Of a DNA stretch of 64,000 nucleotides, positions 54,362 through 62,800 are shown one piece after another. The number at the start of each line of letters is the position of its first letter. Position 1 is the stretch's first letter. The position numbers were made by a program, and so were the translations under genes. The notes under the pieces are model-generated. The model saw nothing but the letters and a program-made list of their open reading frames with translations, was not told where the DNA came from and did not search any database. Source of the stretch: an uncultured Paracoccaceae bacterium. Lineage in GTDB: Bacteria; Pseudomonadota; Alphaproteobacteria; Rhodobacterales; Rhodobacteraceae. The DNA lies in the NCBI GenBank assembly GCA_934500835.1, contig CAKSTR010000001.1, positions 372,001 through 436,000 on the forward strand. The letters are read 5' to 3'.

Positions 54362-54605
54362 ATGCAAGTTATGAACCTCGTGAACCGTTTTGCCAAAGAC
54401 GAAGACGGTGCGGTCACCGTTGACTGGGTCGTGCTGACCGCCGCCATCGTGGGCCTGGGCCTGATCGTCATGAATGCCGTCCAGCCCGCCATCAGCGGTT
54501 TGTCGGCTGACATCGCGACCAGCATCAACGCTGCCAAGAACAACTGATCGCTTCGGCGGTCTGACCGCCGGCATCAGAGGCCGCGCCACCGAAAGGGGCG
54601 CGGCC
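54256..54605 (+). repeat. Tandem duplication unit 1 (pilin unit)
   Basis: Bases 54256-54605 recur at 54782-55131 with offset 526 bp and five mismatches by eye (about 98.6% identity). The unit spans the 5' leader, the whole first pilin gene and its terminator hairpin. Confidence 0.95.
54362..54547 (+). CDS. flp: Flp family type IVb pilin, copy 1
   Basis: A 61-residue prepilin, MQVMNLVNRFAKDEDG, then AVTVDWVVLTAAIVGLGLIVMN, a single hydrophobic helix. Prepilin peptidase is expected to cut after Gly16. The canonical Flp motif has Glu-Tyr at positions 5-6 after cleavage; here the pair is Asp-Trp. ATG at 54362 is preceded by AAAGGGA; an in-frame ATG upstream would add an odd leader. It forms the pilus fibre assembled by the downstream tad genes. 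Confidence 0.9.
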   Translation: MQVMNLVNRFAKDEDGAVTVDWVVLTAAIVGLGLIVMNAVQPAISGLSADIATSINAAKNN

Positions 54606-54609
54606 TTTT
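54579..54609 (+). terminator. Terminator of pilin copy 1
   Basis: GGCCGCGCC (54579-54587) pairs with GGCGCGGCC (54597-54605) and is followed by TTTT. The duplicate at 55105-55131 keeps the stem but has GATCTTCTT instead of TTTT, so termination there may be weaker. Confidence 0.78.
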
Positions 54610-54781
54610 GCCATCCATGCCCCCAAGTCAGCCCACAGAAAACAGGCCTGCCTCCATGGCTGCTGGAACCGTTGCCTGCAACGAAACAACTAAATCCGCT
54701 TGTTTCGCGAAATCCTCAAGATACCAGATTTCCGCCGCAATGCACTGCTGTTCCTCCCAACTGGTGCCACGATTCACCCCC

Positions 54782-55131
54782 CATATGAGGACATCCCGAA
54801 CGGAGATCGGACCGGAACAGAGGCCGGAAAGACCAGACCCGCGGCGGATGTGTGAACAAACCTGAGCACCTTGAAAGGGACATCGAAATGCAAGTTATGA
54901 ACCTCGTGAACCGTTTTGCCAAAGACGAAGACGGTGCGGTCACCGTTGACTGGGTCGTGCTGACCGCCGCCATCGTGGGCCTGGGCCTGATCGTCATGAA
55001 TGCCGTCCAGCCCGCCATCAGCGGTTTGTCGGCTGACATCGCGACCAGCATCAACAATGCCAAGAACAACTGATCGCTTCGGCGGTCTGACCGCCTGCAA
55101 CAGAGGCCGCGCCACCGAAAGGGGCGCGGCC
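54782..55131 (+). repeat. Tandem duplication unit 2 (pilin unit)
   Basis: Second copy of the unit starting at 54256; see the first unit. The differences are one base in the leader, two at codon 57 (giving Asn for Ala) and two after the stop. Confidence 0.95.
54888..55073 (+). CDS. flp: Flp family type IVb pilin, copy 2
   Basis: A 61-residue prepilin identical to copy 1 except for one residue near the C-terminus (SINNAKNN against SINAAKNN). It keeps the DEDG processing site and the AVTVDWVV helix. The duplication includes upstream leader and hairpin, so both copies probably give similar message. Two near-identical major pilins raise the dose or allow gene conversion. Confidence 0.9.
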   Translation: MQVMNLVNRFAKDEDGAVTVDWVVLTAAIVGLGLIVMNAVQPAISGLSADIATSINNAKNN

Positions 55132-55267
55132 GATCTTCTTCCGGTCAGGTGCGTTATTGCGGGGAAATGGCCGTAAAATACCCGCGAGGCCTGCAAATTT
55201 TCGCCGCAATCCGCCTGCAAAAGTTGGAATTCAGATGGTCCATGAGGACCGTTTCCCTGCAACGGAG

Positions 55268-55462
55268 ATGCAGATGCAAAACCTCGTCAAGGCCTTTCTC
55301 GGGTCGGAAGACGGAGCGGTTACGGTGGATTGGGTGGTCATGACGGCGCTGATCGTCGGCCTCCAGATCGCCTTTCTGCTGACTCCGATGCGGGAAGCCC
55401 TGGTCGCCGTATCCGATTCGATCAGTGAAAAGGTCGATGAATACGGCGCATTTCTTGAGTAA
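55268..55462 (+). CDS. Flp-like pilin, divergent third copy
   Basis: A 64-residue Flp-like prepilin: MQMQNLVKAFLGSEDG, then AVTVDWVVMTALIVGLQIAFLL. The processing region matches copies 1 and 2 (EDG|AVTVDW), but the C-terminal half (TPMREALVAVSDSISEKVDEYGAFLE) is different and acidic. ATG at 55268 aligns with the paralogues; ATG at 55274 has the better-spaced GGAG and is an alternative. It may be a minor pilin. It directly precedes cpaB. Confidence 0.8.
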   Translation: MQMQNLVKAFLGSEDGAVTVDWVVMTALIVGLQIAFLLTPMREALVAVSDSISEKVDEYGAFLE

Positions 55463-55595
55463 TCGGTGGTCCGCACCCCGCTGGGGACAGCATCTGCGGA
55501 AACGCAAATATGCGGTGCGGCAATAACGCCAGCGCCAGATGGGTAGCAACGGAAAGCGGCGCGGCCGCACTCCGAAATGCGAGAGAGGAACGGGA

Positions 55596-56519
55596 ATGCG
55601 GGCAGTCTTTGCATTGGTGCTGGTGGTCGGCATGGCGCTTGCGGGCGTGGCCGTCTACTTGGCGCAAAGTTACATCGGGCAATCCCAGGCCGAAGTGGCC
55701 CGGGCGAAGGCCTTGCAACAGAAGACGGGCAAGCTGGTTCAGGTTTACGCGATCAACAAGCCGATGAAGTTCGGCGATCCGCTGACCAAGGACGATGTCG
55801 AGGTGATCTACGTGCAGGAGAAGTTCCTGCCCGCCGGGGCCTATGTCGTGCCGAAAGAGGACCAGGTCATCGAATACAAGCCGGCCGAGGTTTCGAAGAA
55901 GAAAGACGCGATCGTCATCGTCACCCCGACCGGCCCGCTGTTCCCCGAGAATGTCGACAAGCCGCGCTATATCATGCGATCGATGGAGCCGCATGAGGTT
56001 GTGCTGGCCGGCCGGGTGACCGAGCCGGGCCAGGTCGCTGGCCTGACGGGCAAGCTGGAGCGCGGCATGCGCGCCTTCCAGATCAAGGTTTCCTCCTCGT
56101 CGGGCGTGGCCGACTTCGTGATGCCGGAAAGCTTCATCGACATCTATTGGACGGGCGTCAGCGCGGGCAACATCAACGGCGAGATCACCCAGCTGATCGA
56201 AAGCACCATCCGTGTGATCGCGGTCGACCAGGCCTCGGTCGAGGGCCAGTCGATGAGCGGCACTGCCAGCACCGTCACCGTGGCGGCAACGCCCGAGCAG
56301 GTGGCGCGGCTGGCCCAGGCCCAGGCGACCGGCCGGCTGTCGATGTCGCTTGTGGCCGATGGCGCCGAGCAGGTGGCCGGTCCGGTCGAGGTGGATGGCA
56401 ACAAGCTTCTCGGGATCGAGAAGCAGGAAGTCGTGGCCGTCGAAGCCGAGAAGACCTGCTCGATCAAGACGCGCAAGGGCGACACGACCGTCGAAACGCC
56501 GATCCCCTGCACCAACTGA
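55596..56519 (+). CDS. cpaB: Flp pilus assembly protein CpaB
   Basis: A 307-residue periplasmic/inner-membrane protein. An N-terminal membrane anchor (MRAVFALVLVVGMALAGVAVYL) is followed by an SAF-like domain (residues ~45-120, KPMKFGDPLTKDDVEVIYV) and the RcpC/CpaB region with RAFQIKVSSSSGVADFVMP and DIYWTGVS. It stabilises the outer-membrane secretin. Two cysteines near the end (KTCSIKTRKG and IPCTN) are notable. GAGAGAGGAACGGG precedes ATG. A 16-bp hairpin follows its stop. Confidence 0.93.
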   Translation: MRAVFALVLVVGMALAGVAVYLAQSYIGQSQAEVARAKALQQKTGKLVQVYAINKPMKFGDPLTKDDVEVIYVQEKFLPAGAYVVPKEDQVIEYKPAEVSKKKDAIVIVTPTGPLFPENVDKPRYIMRSMEPHEVVLAGRVTEPGQVAGLTGKLERGMRAFQIKVSSSSGVADFVMPESFIDIYWTGVSAGNINGEITQLIESTIRVIAVDQASVEGQSMSGTASTVTVAATPEQVARLAQAQATGRLSMSLVADGAEQVAGPVEVDGNKLLGIEKQEVVAVEAEKTCSIKTRKGDTTVETPIPCTN

Positions 56520-56528
56520 GATCAAAGG

Positions 56529-56571
56529 GTTGCGGGCGCGAACCACATCATCTGGGGTTCGCGCCCGCAAC
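56529..56571 (+). terminator. Perfect 16-bp hairpin between cpaB and cpaC
   Basis: GTTGCGGGCGCGAACC (56529-56544) and its exact complement (56556-56571) close an 11-base loop, 9 bp after the cpaB stop. No T-run follows. It may attenuate or terminate transcription, and the 205-bp gap that follows may hold another promoter. Confidence 0.7.
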
Positions 56572-56724
56572 GGTTCACCAATCGTTGCGGGCTGTTGCAT
56601 GTTATCCACATAAGGATCGGCCCCCAACCACTTGATTCTTGCAAAAAAAACCTGTCTCGGTCACATTGAGGCAGAATATGGGCGAAAAGACCCGTTCCGA
56701 GGCGTGATCGAAAGGGCAGATCAC

Positions 56725-58131
56725 ATGAGCATGAAGAGTATCCTTGCGGCCGGCGTGTTAGGCGCGGCTTTGGCCACCACAGCGATGACACCGGCGGCCG
56801 CAGAAGTCCTTCGGGTGGCAACGGGTCAGGCCTCTTCGGCGCTGAATGTGCCGATGAACCGTGCGGTGGTGGTCGAGAGTGACATCTCCTTCGCGGAACT
56901 GTCGATCGCCAACCCGGGGATCGCCGATATTTCCACCCTGTCTGACAAATCCATCTACGTCCTTGGCAAGGCGCCGGGGCGCACGACGCTGACGCTTCTG
57001 TCCGCAGACGGCAAGCTCATCTCGAACGTCGAGGTCCACGTCACCCCCGACATCGCCGAGTTCAAGGAACGCCTGCAGCAGATCCTGCCGGGCGAGAAGA
57101 TCGAGGTCAGGACCGCCAATGACGGTATCGTGCTGTCGGGCGTGGTCTCCTCGACCGCCAAGCTGGACCGGGCGCTGGATCTGGCCAACCGCTACGCCCC
57201 GGACCGGGTGTCGAACCTGATGGTCGTTGGTGGCACGCAGCAGGTGATGCTCAAGGTCCGCTTCGCCGAGATGCAGCGCAACGTGGCCAAGAACCTGTCG
57301 TCGTCGCTGGCGATCAACTCGAACAGCGGCACGGTCGGCGGCGGCGTCGAGACGGGCACCTGGATGCCCAAGGGCAACAACCTTGCCACGGCAGGCACCA
57401 GCGGGATCACCTGGCGCGACAACTCGAACGCCGGCATGATGCTTGGCTTCTCGGCCGGCGCCTTCGAATTCGGCGTGCTGATCGAGGCGCTGGAATCCAA
57501 GGGCATGGTCCGCACCCTGGCCGAACCGAACCTGACCGCCCTTTCGGGGCAGGAGGCCAAGTTCCTGGCGGGCGGCGAATACCCGATCCCGATCCCCGAC
57601 GATGACGGCATCGGCATCGAATACAAGCCCTTCGGCGTGGAGCTGAACTTCACCCCGGTGGTGGTGGACGGCGACATCATCAACCTGACCATCAACGCCG
57701 CCGTCAGCTCGATCGACCCGACGACCGCGCTTGAAGCCAACGGCTTCTCGATCAACGCCTTCCGCCGCCGCGAGACCTCGACCACGGTCGAGATGCGCGA
57801 CGGGGAAAGCTTTGCCATCGCGGGCCTGTTGCAGGACGACTTCCGCGACCTGAACGGTCAGGTTCCGTGGCTGGGCGATGTGCCGATCATCGGCGCCCTG
57901 TTCCGCAGCGCCGAATATCAGCGGTCGCAATCCGAACTGGTGATCATCGTCACGCCGCATCTGGTGACCCCGGTCAACGGCGAGGCGCTGGCCCTGCCGA
58001 CCGACCGTGTCCGCATCCCGACCGAGCGCGAGCTGTTCCTGTTCGGCGATGTGGCCAAGACACCCAAGGGGGCTGCCGGTGAAGTGGCGAAGCAGGACTT
58101 CTCCACCACCTATGGCTATGTGATGGAGTAA
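56725..58131 (+). CDS. cpaC: Tad secretin CpaC (RcpA-like)
   Basis: A 468-residue outer-membrane secretin. The signal peptide is MSMKSILAAGVLGAALATTAMTPAAA. An N-terminal BON/pilus N0-like part (SFAELSIANPGIADISTLSDKSIYVLGKAPG) precedes a BON-like region and the C-terminal secretin domain with VEAL-ESKGMVRTLAEPNLTALSGQEAKFLAGGEYPIP and PWLGDVPIIGALFRS. It forms the channel for the pilus. The start at 56725 is the first Met of the signal; an Met two codons later is possible. Confidence 0.94.
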   Translation: MSMKSILAAGVLGAALATTAMTPAAAEVLRVATGQASSALNVPMNRAVVVESDISFAELSIANPGIADISTLSDKSIYVLGKAPGRTTLTLLSADGKLISNVEVHVTPDIAEFKERLQQILPGEKIEVRTANDGIVLSGVVSSTAKLDRALDLANRYAPDRVSNLMVVGGTQQVMLKVRFAEMQRNVAKNLSSSLAINSNSGTVGGGVETGTWMPKGNNLATAGTSGITWRDNSNAGMMLGFSAGAFEFGVLIEALESKGMVRTLAEPNLTALSGQEAKFLAGGEYPIPIPDDDGIGIEYKPFGVELNFTPVVVDGDIINLTINAAVSSIDPTTALEANGFSINAFRRRETSTTVEMRDGESFAIAGLLQDDFRDLNGQVPWLGDVPIIGALFRSAEYQRSQSELVIIVTPHLVTPVNGEALALPTDRVRIPTERELFLFGDVAKTPKGAAGEVAKQDFSTTYGYVME

Positions 58132-58136
58132 GCGCC

Positions 58137-58799
58137 ATGAGAGCCACGCTTTCGACCCTTCTGGCCTCCGGCTCGCTTCTCGCCCTGGCCGCCTGCGGCG
58201 AGTCGACCACCAGCTTTGACAAGGAACTGGGTGCCGAGGTGGACAAGGGCCAGTTCGGCAATGCCACCATGCACAACACCCTGATCCAGAGCGGCGAGAT
58301 GGAATACACCGTCGCCCTGGCGCAACGCTTCGCGAACGAGGTGCCGGATACGGTGAACTTCGAGTTCAACCGTTCGGACCTGTCGCCCGAAGCGATGAAG
58401 ATCCTGGACGCCCAGGCCAACTTCATCCGCCAGTTCCCGGAAGTCCGGTTCAAGGTCTTCGGCCATACCGACCTGGTCGGCAGCCAGGGCTACAACCAAA
58501 GCCTGGGCATGCGGCGGGCAAAGGCCGTGGTCAACTATCTGGTCGGCAAGGGGATTTCCCGGTCGCGGCTTGAGGCCGTGGTCAGCTACGGCAAGACCCG
58601 CCCGATCATCCAGACCAACCAGCCCGAGGTGCGCAACCGCCGCACCGTGACCGAGGTGTCGGGCTTCGTGTCCAATCACCCGATGGTGCTGAACGGCAAA
58701 TATGCCGCGATCATCTGGAAGACCTACACCACGACGCTGGCCGAACGGCCGCATCCGGGCAACACCACGATCGTCACGCAAACCAACCCCGAAGGCTGA
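58137..58799 (+). CDS. OmpA-family lipoprotein in the tad operon
   Basis: A 220-residue lipoprotein, signal MRATLSTLLASGSLLALAAC with lipobox LAAC (Cys20). The C-terminal half is an OmpA/MotB peptidoglycan-binding domain: VNFEFNRSDLSPEAMKILDAQ, GHTDLVGSQGYNQSLGMRRAKAVVNYLV and EVRNRRTVTEVSGF, with the TD/R peptidoglycan contacts. It takes the place where many Tad loci have CpaD/TadG-type genes; it could tie the secretin to the wall. It starts five bases after cpaC and ends at a terminator. Confidence 0.92.
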   Translation: MRATLSTLLASGSLLALAACGESTTSFDKELGAEVDKGQFGNATMHNTLIQSGEMEYTVALAQRFANEVPDTVNFEFNRSDLSPEAMKILDAQANFIRQFPEVRFKVFGHTDLVGSQGYNQSLGMRRAKAVVNYLVGKGISRSRLEAVVSYGKTRPIIQTNQPEVRNRRTVTEVSGFVSNHPMVLNGKYAAIIWKTYTTTLAERPHPGNTTIVTQTNPEG

Positions 58800-58824
58800 C
58801 GCCCGGGGGGGATCGGACGGGCGA

Positions 58825-58857
58825 AAAGGGCCGGACGCACAAGCGCCCGGCCCTTTC
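58825..58857 (+). terminator. Terminator after the OmpA-like gene
   Basis: AAAGGGCCGG (58825-58834) pairs with CCGGCCCTTT (58847-58856) across a 12-base loop, the right arm ending in TTTCC. It divides cpaB-cpaC-ompA from cpaE onward; the 276-bp gap before cpaE may hold a new promoter. Confidence 0.75.
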
Positions 58858-59075
58858 CATTGCGGCAGAACAGCGGACCTGTGGCCTGCAAATTTCAAGG
58901 ATTGACGCCAATCTGGCCCCAATCTCGCCGCTATCGCCAGTCACTTTCGCTGCAATGGGAACGGTCGCGGCAGCTTGACACCTGCCGCTCGACATCCGGG
59001 GCGCTGCACGAGTCTTGCCACAATGCTGTGGCTGATCCTTGCCTTGCGATGTCGCCTTGAAAGGACACGAGGCTG

Positions 59076-60347
59076 ATGACGAGCGTGGCAACTCTGCAAC
59101 CTGATCCGGCACCGATCATTGCGTGCACGGTATCGCGCGATGTGCAGAACTTCGAGATCCTCATCGACGACATGGAGGCCGAACTGGGCGAGGCCTGGGG
59201 CGACCTTGGGTTCGAGGATGCGCTGCTGTTCCTGGATCAACCGGACGCGGCATCGCTGGAATTCATCGCCATCGCGGTGGATGCCGATGACGAGGGCGAC
59301 CTTGGCCGGATCACCGATCTCATCCGCAAGGCGAAGTCGAGACGGGTCAAGGTCATCCTTGTCGCGAATCAGGTCAGCCCGATCGCGCTGCACCAATTGA
59401 TGCGGCATGGCGCCGATGATTTCGTCCCCTATCCGCTGCCCGAAGGCGCGCTGCACGATGCGGTGGGCCGCATCCGCCGCCCCGAGCCGGAGCCGGAGCC
59501 TGTCGGCGCTTCGGTTCCAGCACTTGCCGAAGCTGCCGACGAGGCCCCCGCCTTCCGTGCCAGCGGCGACCGTCAGGGCGTGCTTCTGCCGGTGCATGGC
59601 ATGGCAGGCGGCTGCGGCACCTCGACCTTTGCGGTGAACCTGGCGTGGGAGCTGGCGACCATCGACCGCGATCCGCCGCGGGTCTGCCTGATGGATTTCA
59701 ACTTCCAGTATGGCTCTGCCGCGACCTACCTTGACCTGCCGCGCAAGGAAGCGGTGTTCGAGCTGCTGACCGACCCGACGTCCGCCGATGCCGACAGCCT
59801 GATCAAGACCATGCAGACCTACAACGACAAGCTGCATGTCTTCACCGCACCGGCCGACATGCTGCCGCTGGACATCATCTCGGGCGAGGACCTGGGCCGG
59901 CTGGTCGATCTGGCCACGGCGAATTTCGATTTCGTCATCATCGACATGCCTACGACCGTCGTGCAATGGACCGAGGCCGTGCTGACGCGGGCACATGTCT
60001 ATTTCGCCATGCTGGAGCTGGATCTGCGTTCGGCCCAGAACATCCTGCGTTTCGTCCGTGCGCTGAAGGCCGAGGGCCTGCCGCATGAAAAGCTGCGCTA
60101 CGTGCTGAACCGCGCGCCAAGGTTCACCGACCTGTCAGCGAAAAGCCGGGTCAAGCGGATGGCGGAAAGCCTGGACATCGACATCGAGGTGCAGCTGCCC
60201 GATGGCGGCAGCCAGGTCACGCAGGCCAATGACCACGGTCTGCCGCTGTCGACCAGCGCGGGCAAGAACCCGCTGCGCAAAGAGCTGCAGAAACTGGCCA
60301 AATCGCTGCACGACCTGAACAAAGCCGCCGAAAGCGGCAAGAAGTAA
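59076..60347 (+). CDS. cpaE: Pilus assembly ATPase-like protein CpaE/TadZ
   Basis: A 423-residue MinD/ParA-type protein that positions the Tad machine at the pole. Residues ~1-130 form a receiver-like domain, then a ParA-like domain begins with LLPVHGMAGGCGTSTFAVNLAW, where the deviant Walker A lacks the usual signature lysines (GGCGTST). MDFNFQYGSAATYLDL and FDFVIIDMPTTVVQW supply the Walker A'/B counterparts. Such atypical motifs are known for TadZ, so ATP hydrolysis may be absent or weak. AAGGACACGAGGC precedes ATG. Confidence 0.93.
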   Translation: MTSVATLQPDPAPIIACTVSRDVQNFEILIDDMEAELGEAWGDLGFEDALLFLDQPDAASLEFIAIAVDADDEGDLGRITDLIRKAKSRRVKVILVANQVSPIALHQLMRHGADDFVPYPLPEGALHDAVGRIRRPEPEPEPVGASVPALAEAADEAPAFRASGDRQGVLLPVHGMAGGCGTSTFAVNLAWELATIDRDPPRVCLMDFNFQYGSAATYLDLPRKEAVFELLTDPTSADADSLIKTMQTYNDKLHVFTAPADMLPLDIISGEDLGRLVDLATANFDFVIIDMPTTVVQWTEAVLTRAHVYFAMLELDLRSAQNILRFVRALKAEGLPHEKLRYVLNRAPRFTDLSAKSRVKRMAESLDIDIEVQLPDGGSQVTQANDHGLPLSTSAGKNPLRKELQKLAKSLHDLNKAAESGKK

Positions 60348-60373
60348 GCTTCGGATCCAAGGGGTTAAGACAG

Positions 60374-61819
60374 ATGTTCAGCCGCTTCAAGAAAGATGGC
60401 GCACCGACGAAGCCCGCGGCGCCGATGGCTGCGGTGCCCCAGGCCGCCCCCCGGCCCGCCCAGGCGGCGCCGGTCAGCAGCATGCGCCCCGTCGCCCCCG
60501 GTGCCACGCGCAGCCCTGCCGAGGCCGTGGCCGCCGACAAGGAGGCCAAGCGCAAGAGCCGGATGATGGAGCTGAAGCTGGAGCTGCACAAACGGCTTCT
60601 GGAGACGCTGAACCTTGCGGCGCTGGAACATGCCTCCGAGCAGAACCTGAAGCAGGAAATCTCGGCCCTCGCCTCCGAGGCGCTGGACGAGATGTCTGTC
60701 GCGCTGAACAAGGACGACCGCACCAATCTGGTGCAGGAACTCTATGACGAGGTCATGGGCCTGGGGCCGCTGGAGCCGCTGCTGAAAGACGAGACCGTCA
60801 ACGATATTCTGGTGAACGGGCCCAACCGGGTCTTCGTCGAACGCGCGGGCAAGCTGCAACTGACCGACGTGACCTTCCGCGACGAGCGGCACCTTCTGCG
60901 GATCATCGACAAGATCGTCTCGGCCGTGGGCCGCCGGGTCGATGAATCCAACCCGTATTGCGACGCCCGTCTGGCGGACGGATCGCGTTTCAACTGCATG
61001 GTGCCGCCGGTGGCGGTGGACGGATCGCTGGTTTCCATCCGGAAGTTCAAGAAGGAAAAGCTCAAGGTCATGGACCTTGTGAAGTTCGGCGCCTTCACCG
61101 AGGAAATGGCCGCCTATCTTCAGGCCGCCGTCTCGTGCCGGTTGAACGTGATCGTGTCGGGCGGCACGGGTTCGGGGAAAACCACCACGCTGAACGCGCT
61201 GTCCTCCTTTATCGACAATACCGAACGGGTGCTGACGATCGAGGATACGGCGGAACTTCAGCTGCAGCAGGTCCATGTCGGCCGGATGGAAAGCCGCCCC
61301 GCCAACGTCGAGGGCAAGGGCGCCGTCACCCAGCGCGACTGTTTGCGCAACGCCCTTCGGATGCGTCCTGACCGGATCATCGTGGGGGAAACCCGTGGTG
61401 AGGAAGTCATCGACATGTTGCAGGCGATGAACACCGGCCACGACGGGTCGATGACCACGATCCACGCCAACAACCCGCGCGACGGCATCAGCCGTCTGGA
61501 AAACATGGTCGCCATGGCCGGGATCGAGATGCCGCTGAAGGCGGTGCGCAGCCAGATCGCCTCGGCCGTCAACCTGATCGTGCAGGCCAGCCGCCTGCAG
61601 GACGGGTCGCGTCGCATGGTCTCGATCACCGAAATCACCGGCATGGAGGGCGAGGTGATCTCGATGCAGGAGGTGTTCCGCTACGAACGCCTGGGGATCG
61701 AGCCTTCGGGCAAGATCATCGGCCGCTTCAACGCGACCGGCATCCGCTCGGCCTATTCCGACCGCTTCCGGCAGTGGGGTTTCGACCTGCCGCCGTCGAT
61801 CTACGAACCCATCGTATAA
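60374..61819 (+). CDS. cpaF: Tad secretion ATPase CpaF/TadA
   Basis: A 481-residue VirB11/PilB-type hexameric ATPase that powers pilus assembly. A low-complexity Ala/Pro N-terminus (~1-60) precedes the N-domain. Walker A is [15 protein letters not shown] (about residue 265), Walker B-like [17 protein letters not shown], and the His box [19 protein letters not shown]. It acts in the cytoplasm on the TadB/TadC platform. It begins 26 bp after cpaE. Confidence 0.96.
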   Translation: MFSRFKKDGAPTKPAAPMAAVPQAAPRPAQAAPVSSMRPVAPGATRSPAEAVAADKEAKRKSRMMELKLELHKRLLETLNLAALEHASEQNLKQEISALASEALDEMSVALNKDDRTNLVQELYDEVMGLGPLEPLLKDETVNDILVNGPNRVFVERAGKLQLTDVTFRDERHLLRIIDKIVSAVGRRVDESNPYCDARLADGSRFNCMVPPVAVDGSLVSIRKFKKEKLKVMDLVKFGAFTEEMAAYLQAAVSCRLNVIVSGGTGSGKTTTLNALSSFIDNTERVLTIEDTAELQLQQVHVGRMESRPANVEGKGAVTQRDCLRNALRMRPDRIIVGETRGEEVIDMLQAMNTGHDGSMTTIHANNPRDGISRLENMVAMAGIEMPLKAVRSQIASAVNLIVQASRLQDGSRRMVSITEITGMEGEVISMQEVFRYERLGIEPSGKIIGRFNATGIRSAYSDRFRQWGFDLPPSIYEPIV

Positions 61820-61828
61820 GGTATCGCC

Positions 61829-62797
61829 ATGCAGATCAGTGCTGCTCCCCTTATCTACATCATGATCTTCGTGGCGGTCGTGGTCCTTGTCGAGGGCCTC
61901 TACCTGACCGTCTTCGGCAAGTCGATCAGCCTGAACAACCGGATCTCGCGCCGGCTGACCCTGCTGGAGAAGAACGGCAACCGTGAACAGGTTCTGGAAC
62001 AGCTTCGCAAGGAGATGAGCCAGCATCTGAACGCGAAGTCGATCCCGCTTTATTCGATCCTGGCCAAGAAGGCGCAGCGGGCGAACATCGCCTTCTCGCC
62101 CCTGCAGCTGGTTGGCATCATGGCCGGCCTGTCGGTGTTCGCCTTCCTTGCGATGACCGTCGGCACTTCGGCCGAGATGGGCATCCGGGTGATCGTGTCG
62201 ATCGGGATGGGCGTCGGCGGGGTCTATGTCTGGGTGAACAACAAGGCCAAGAAGCGGATGTCGCTTCTGGAAGAGCAACTGCCGGATGCCATCGAACTGA
62301 TGGTGCGCTCGTTGCGCGTGGGCCATCCCTTCAGCAGCGCGATCGGCATCGTGGCCAAGGAAATCCCCGATCCGCTTGGTTCCGAATTCGGCATCATCGC
62401 CGACGAGGCCGCCTATGGCCGCGATGTGTCGGAAAGCCTGAAGGCCTTTGCCGAACGCATGGACAGTCAGGACCTGCGCTTCCTTGCCGTGGCCGTGACG
62501 ATCCAGCAAACCTCGGGCGGCAACCTGGCCGAGATCCTTGAAGGTCTGGCCAAGGTGGTCCGCGCGCGTTTCAAGCTGTTCCGCCGCGTGCGCGCCATCA
62601 CGGCCGAGGCGAAATGGTCGGGCATGTTCCTGTCGGCCTTCCCGATCCTTGCGCTGATCATGATCAACGTGATCCAGCCCGACTATTACGACGAGGTGCG
62701 CGAGACCGCCGTCTTCGTGCCGGCCGCCCTGGTCGTGGTCGCTTTCCTTATCATCAACGTGATCTTCATGAAGATCATGGTCAACATCAAGGTCTGA
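61829..62797 (+). CDS. tadB: Tad pilus inner-membrane platform protein TadB
   Basis: A 322-residue protein of the T2SSF family. One N-terminal helix (LIYIMIFVAVVVLVEGLYLTVF) is followed by a cytoplasmic region, then helices near 90-140 and two C-terminal helices (MFLSAFPILALIMINVIQ and AALVVVAFLIINVIF). The T2SSF core holds IELMVRSLRVGHPFSSAIGIV and FAVAVTIQQTSGG-like LAVAVTIQQTSGGNLAEIL. It starts 9 bp after cpaF and 3 bp before tadC, so the three are one unit. Confidence 0.94.
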   Translation: MQISAAPLIYIMIFVAVVVLVEGLYLTVFGKSISLNNRISRRLTLLEKNGNREQVLEQLRKEMSQHLNAKSIPLYSILAKKAQRANIAFSPLQLVGIMAGLSVFAFLAMTVGTSAEMGIRVIVSIGMGVGGVYVWVNNKAKKRMSLLEEQLPDAIELMVRSLRVGHPFSSAIGIVAKEIPDPLGSEFGIIADEAAYGRDVSESLKAFAERMDSQDLRFLAVAVTIQQTSGGNLAEILEGLAKVVRARFKLFRRVRAITAEAKWSGMFLSAFPILALIMINVIQPDYYDEVRETAVFVPAALVVVAFLIINVIFMKIMVNIKV

Positions 62798-62800
62798 ACC

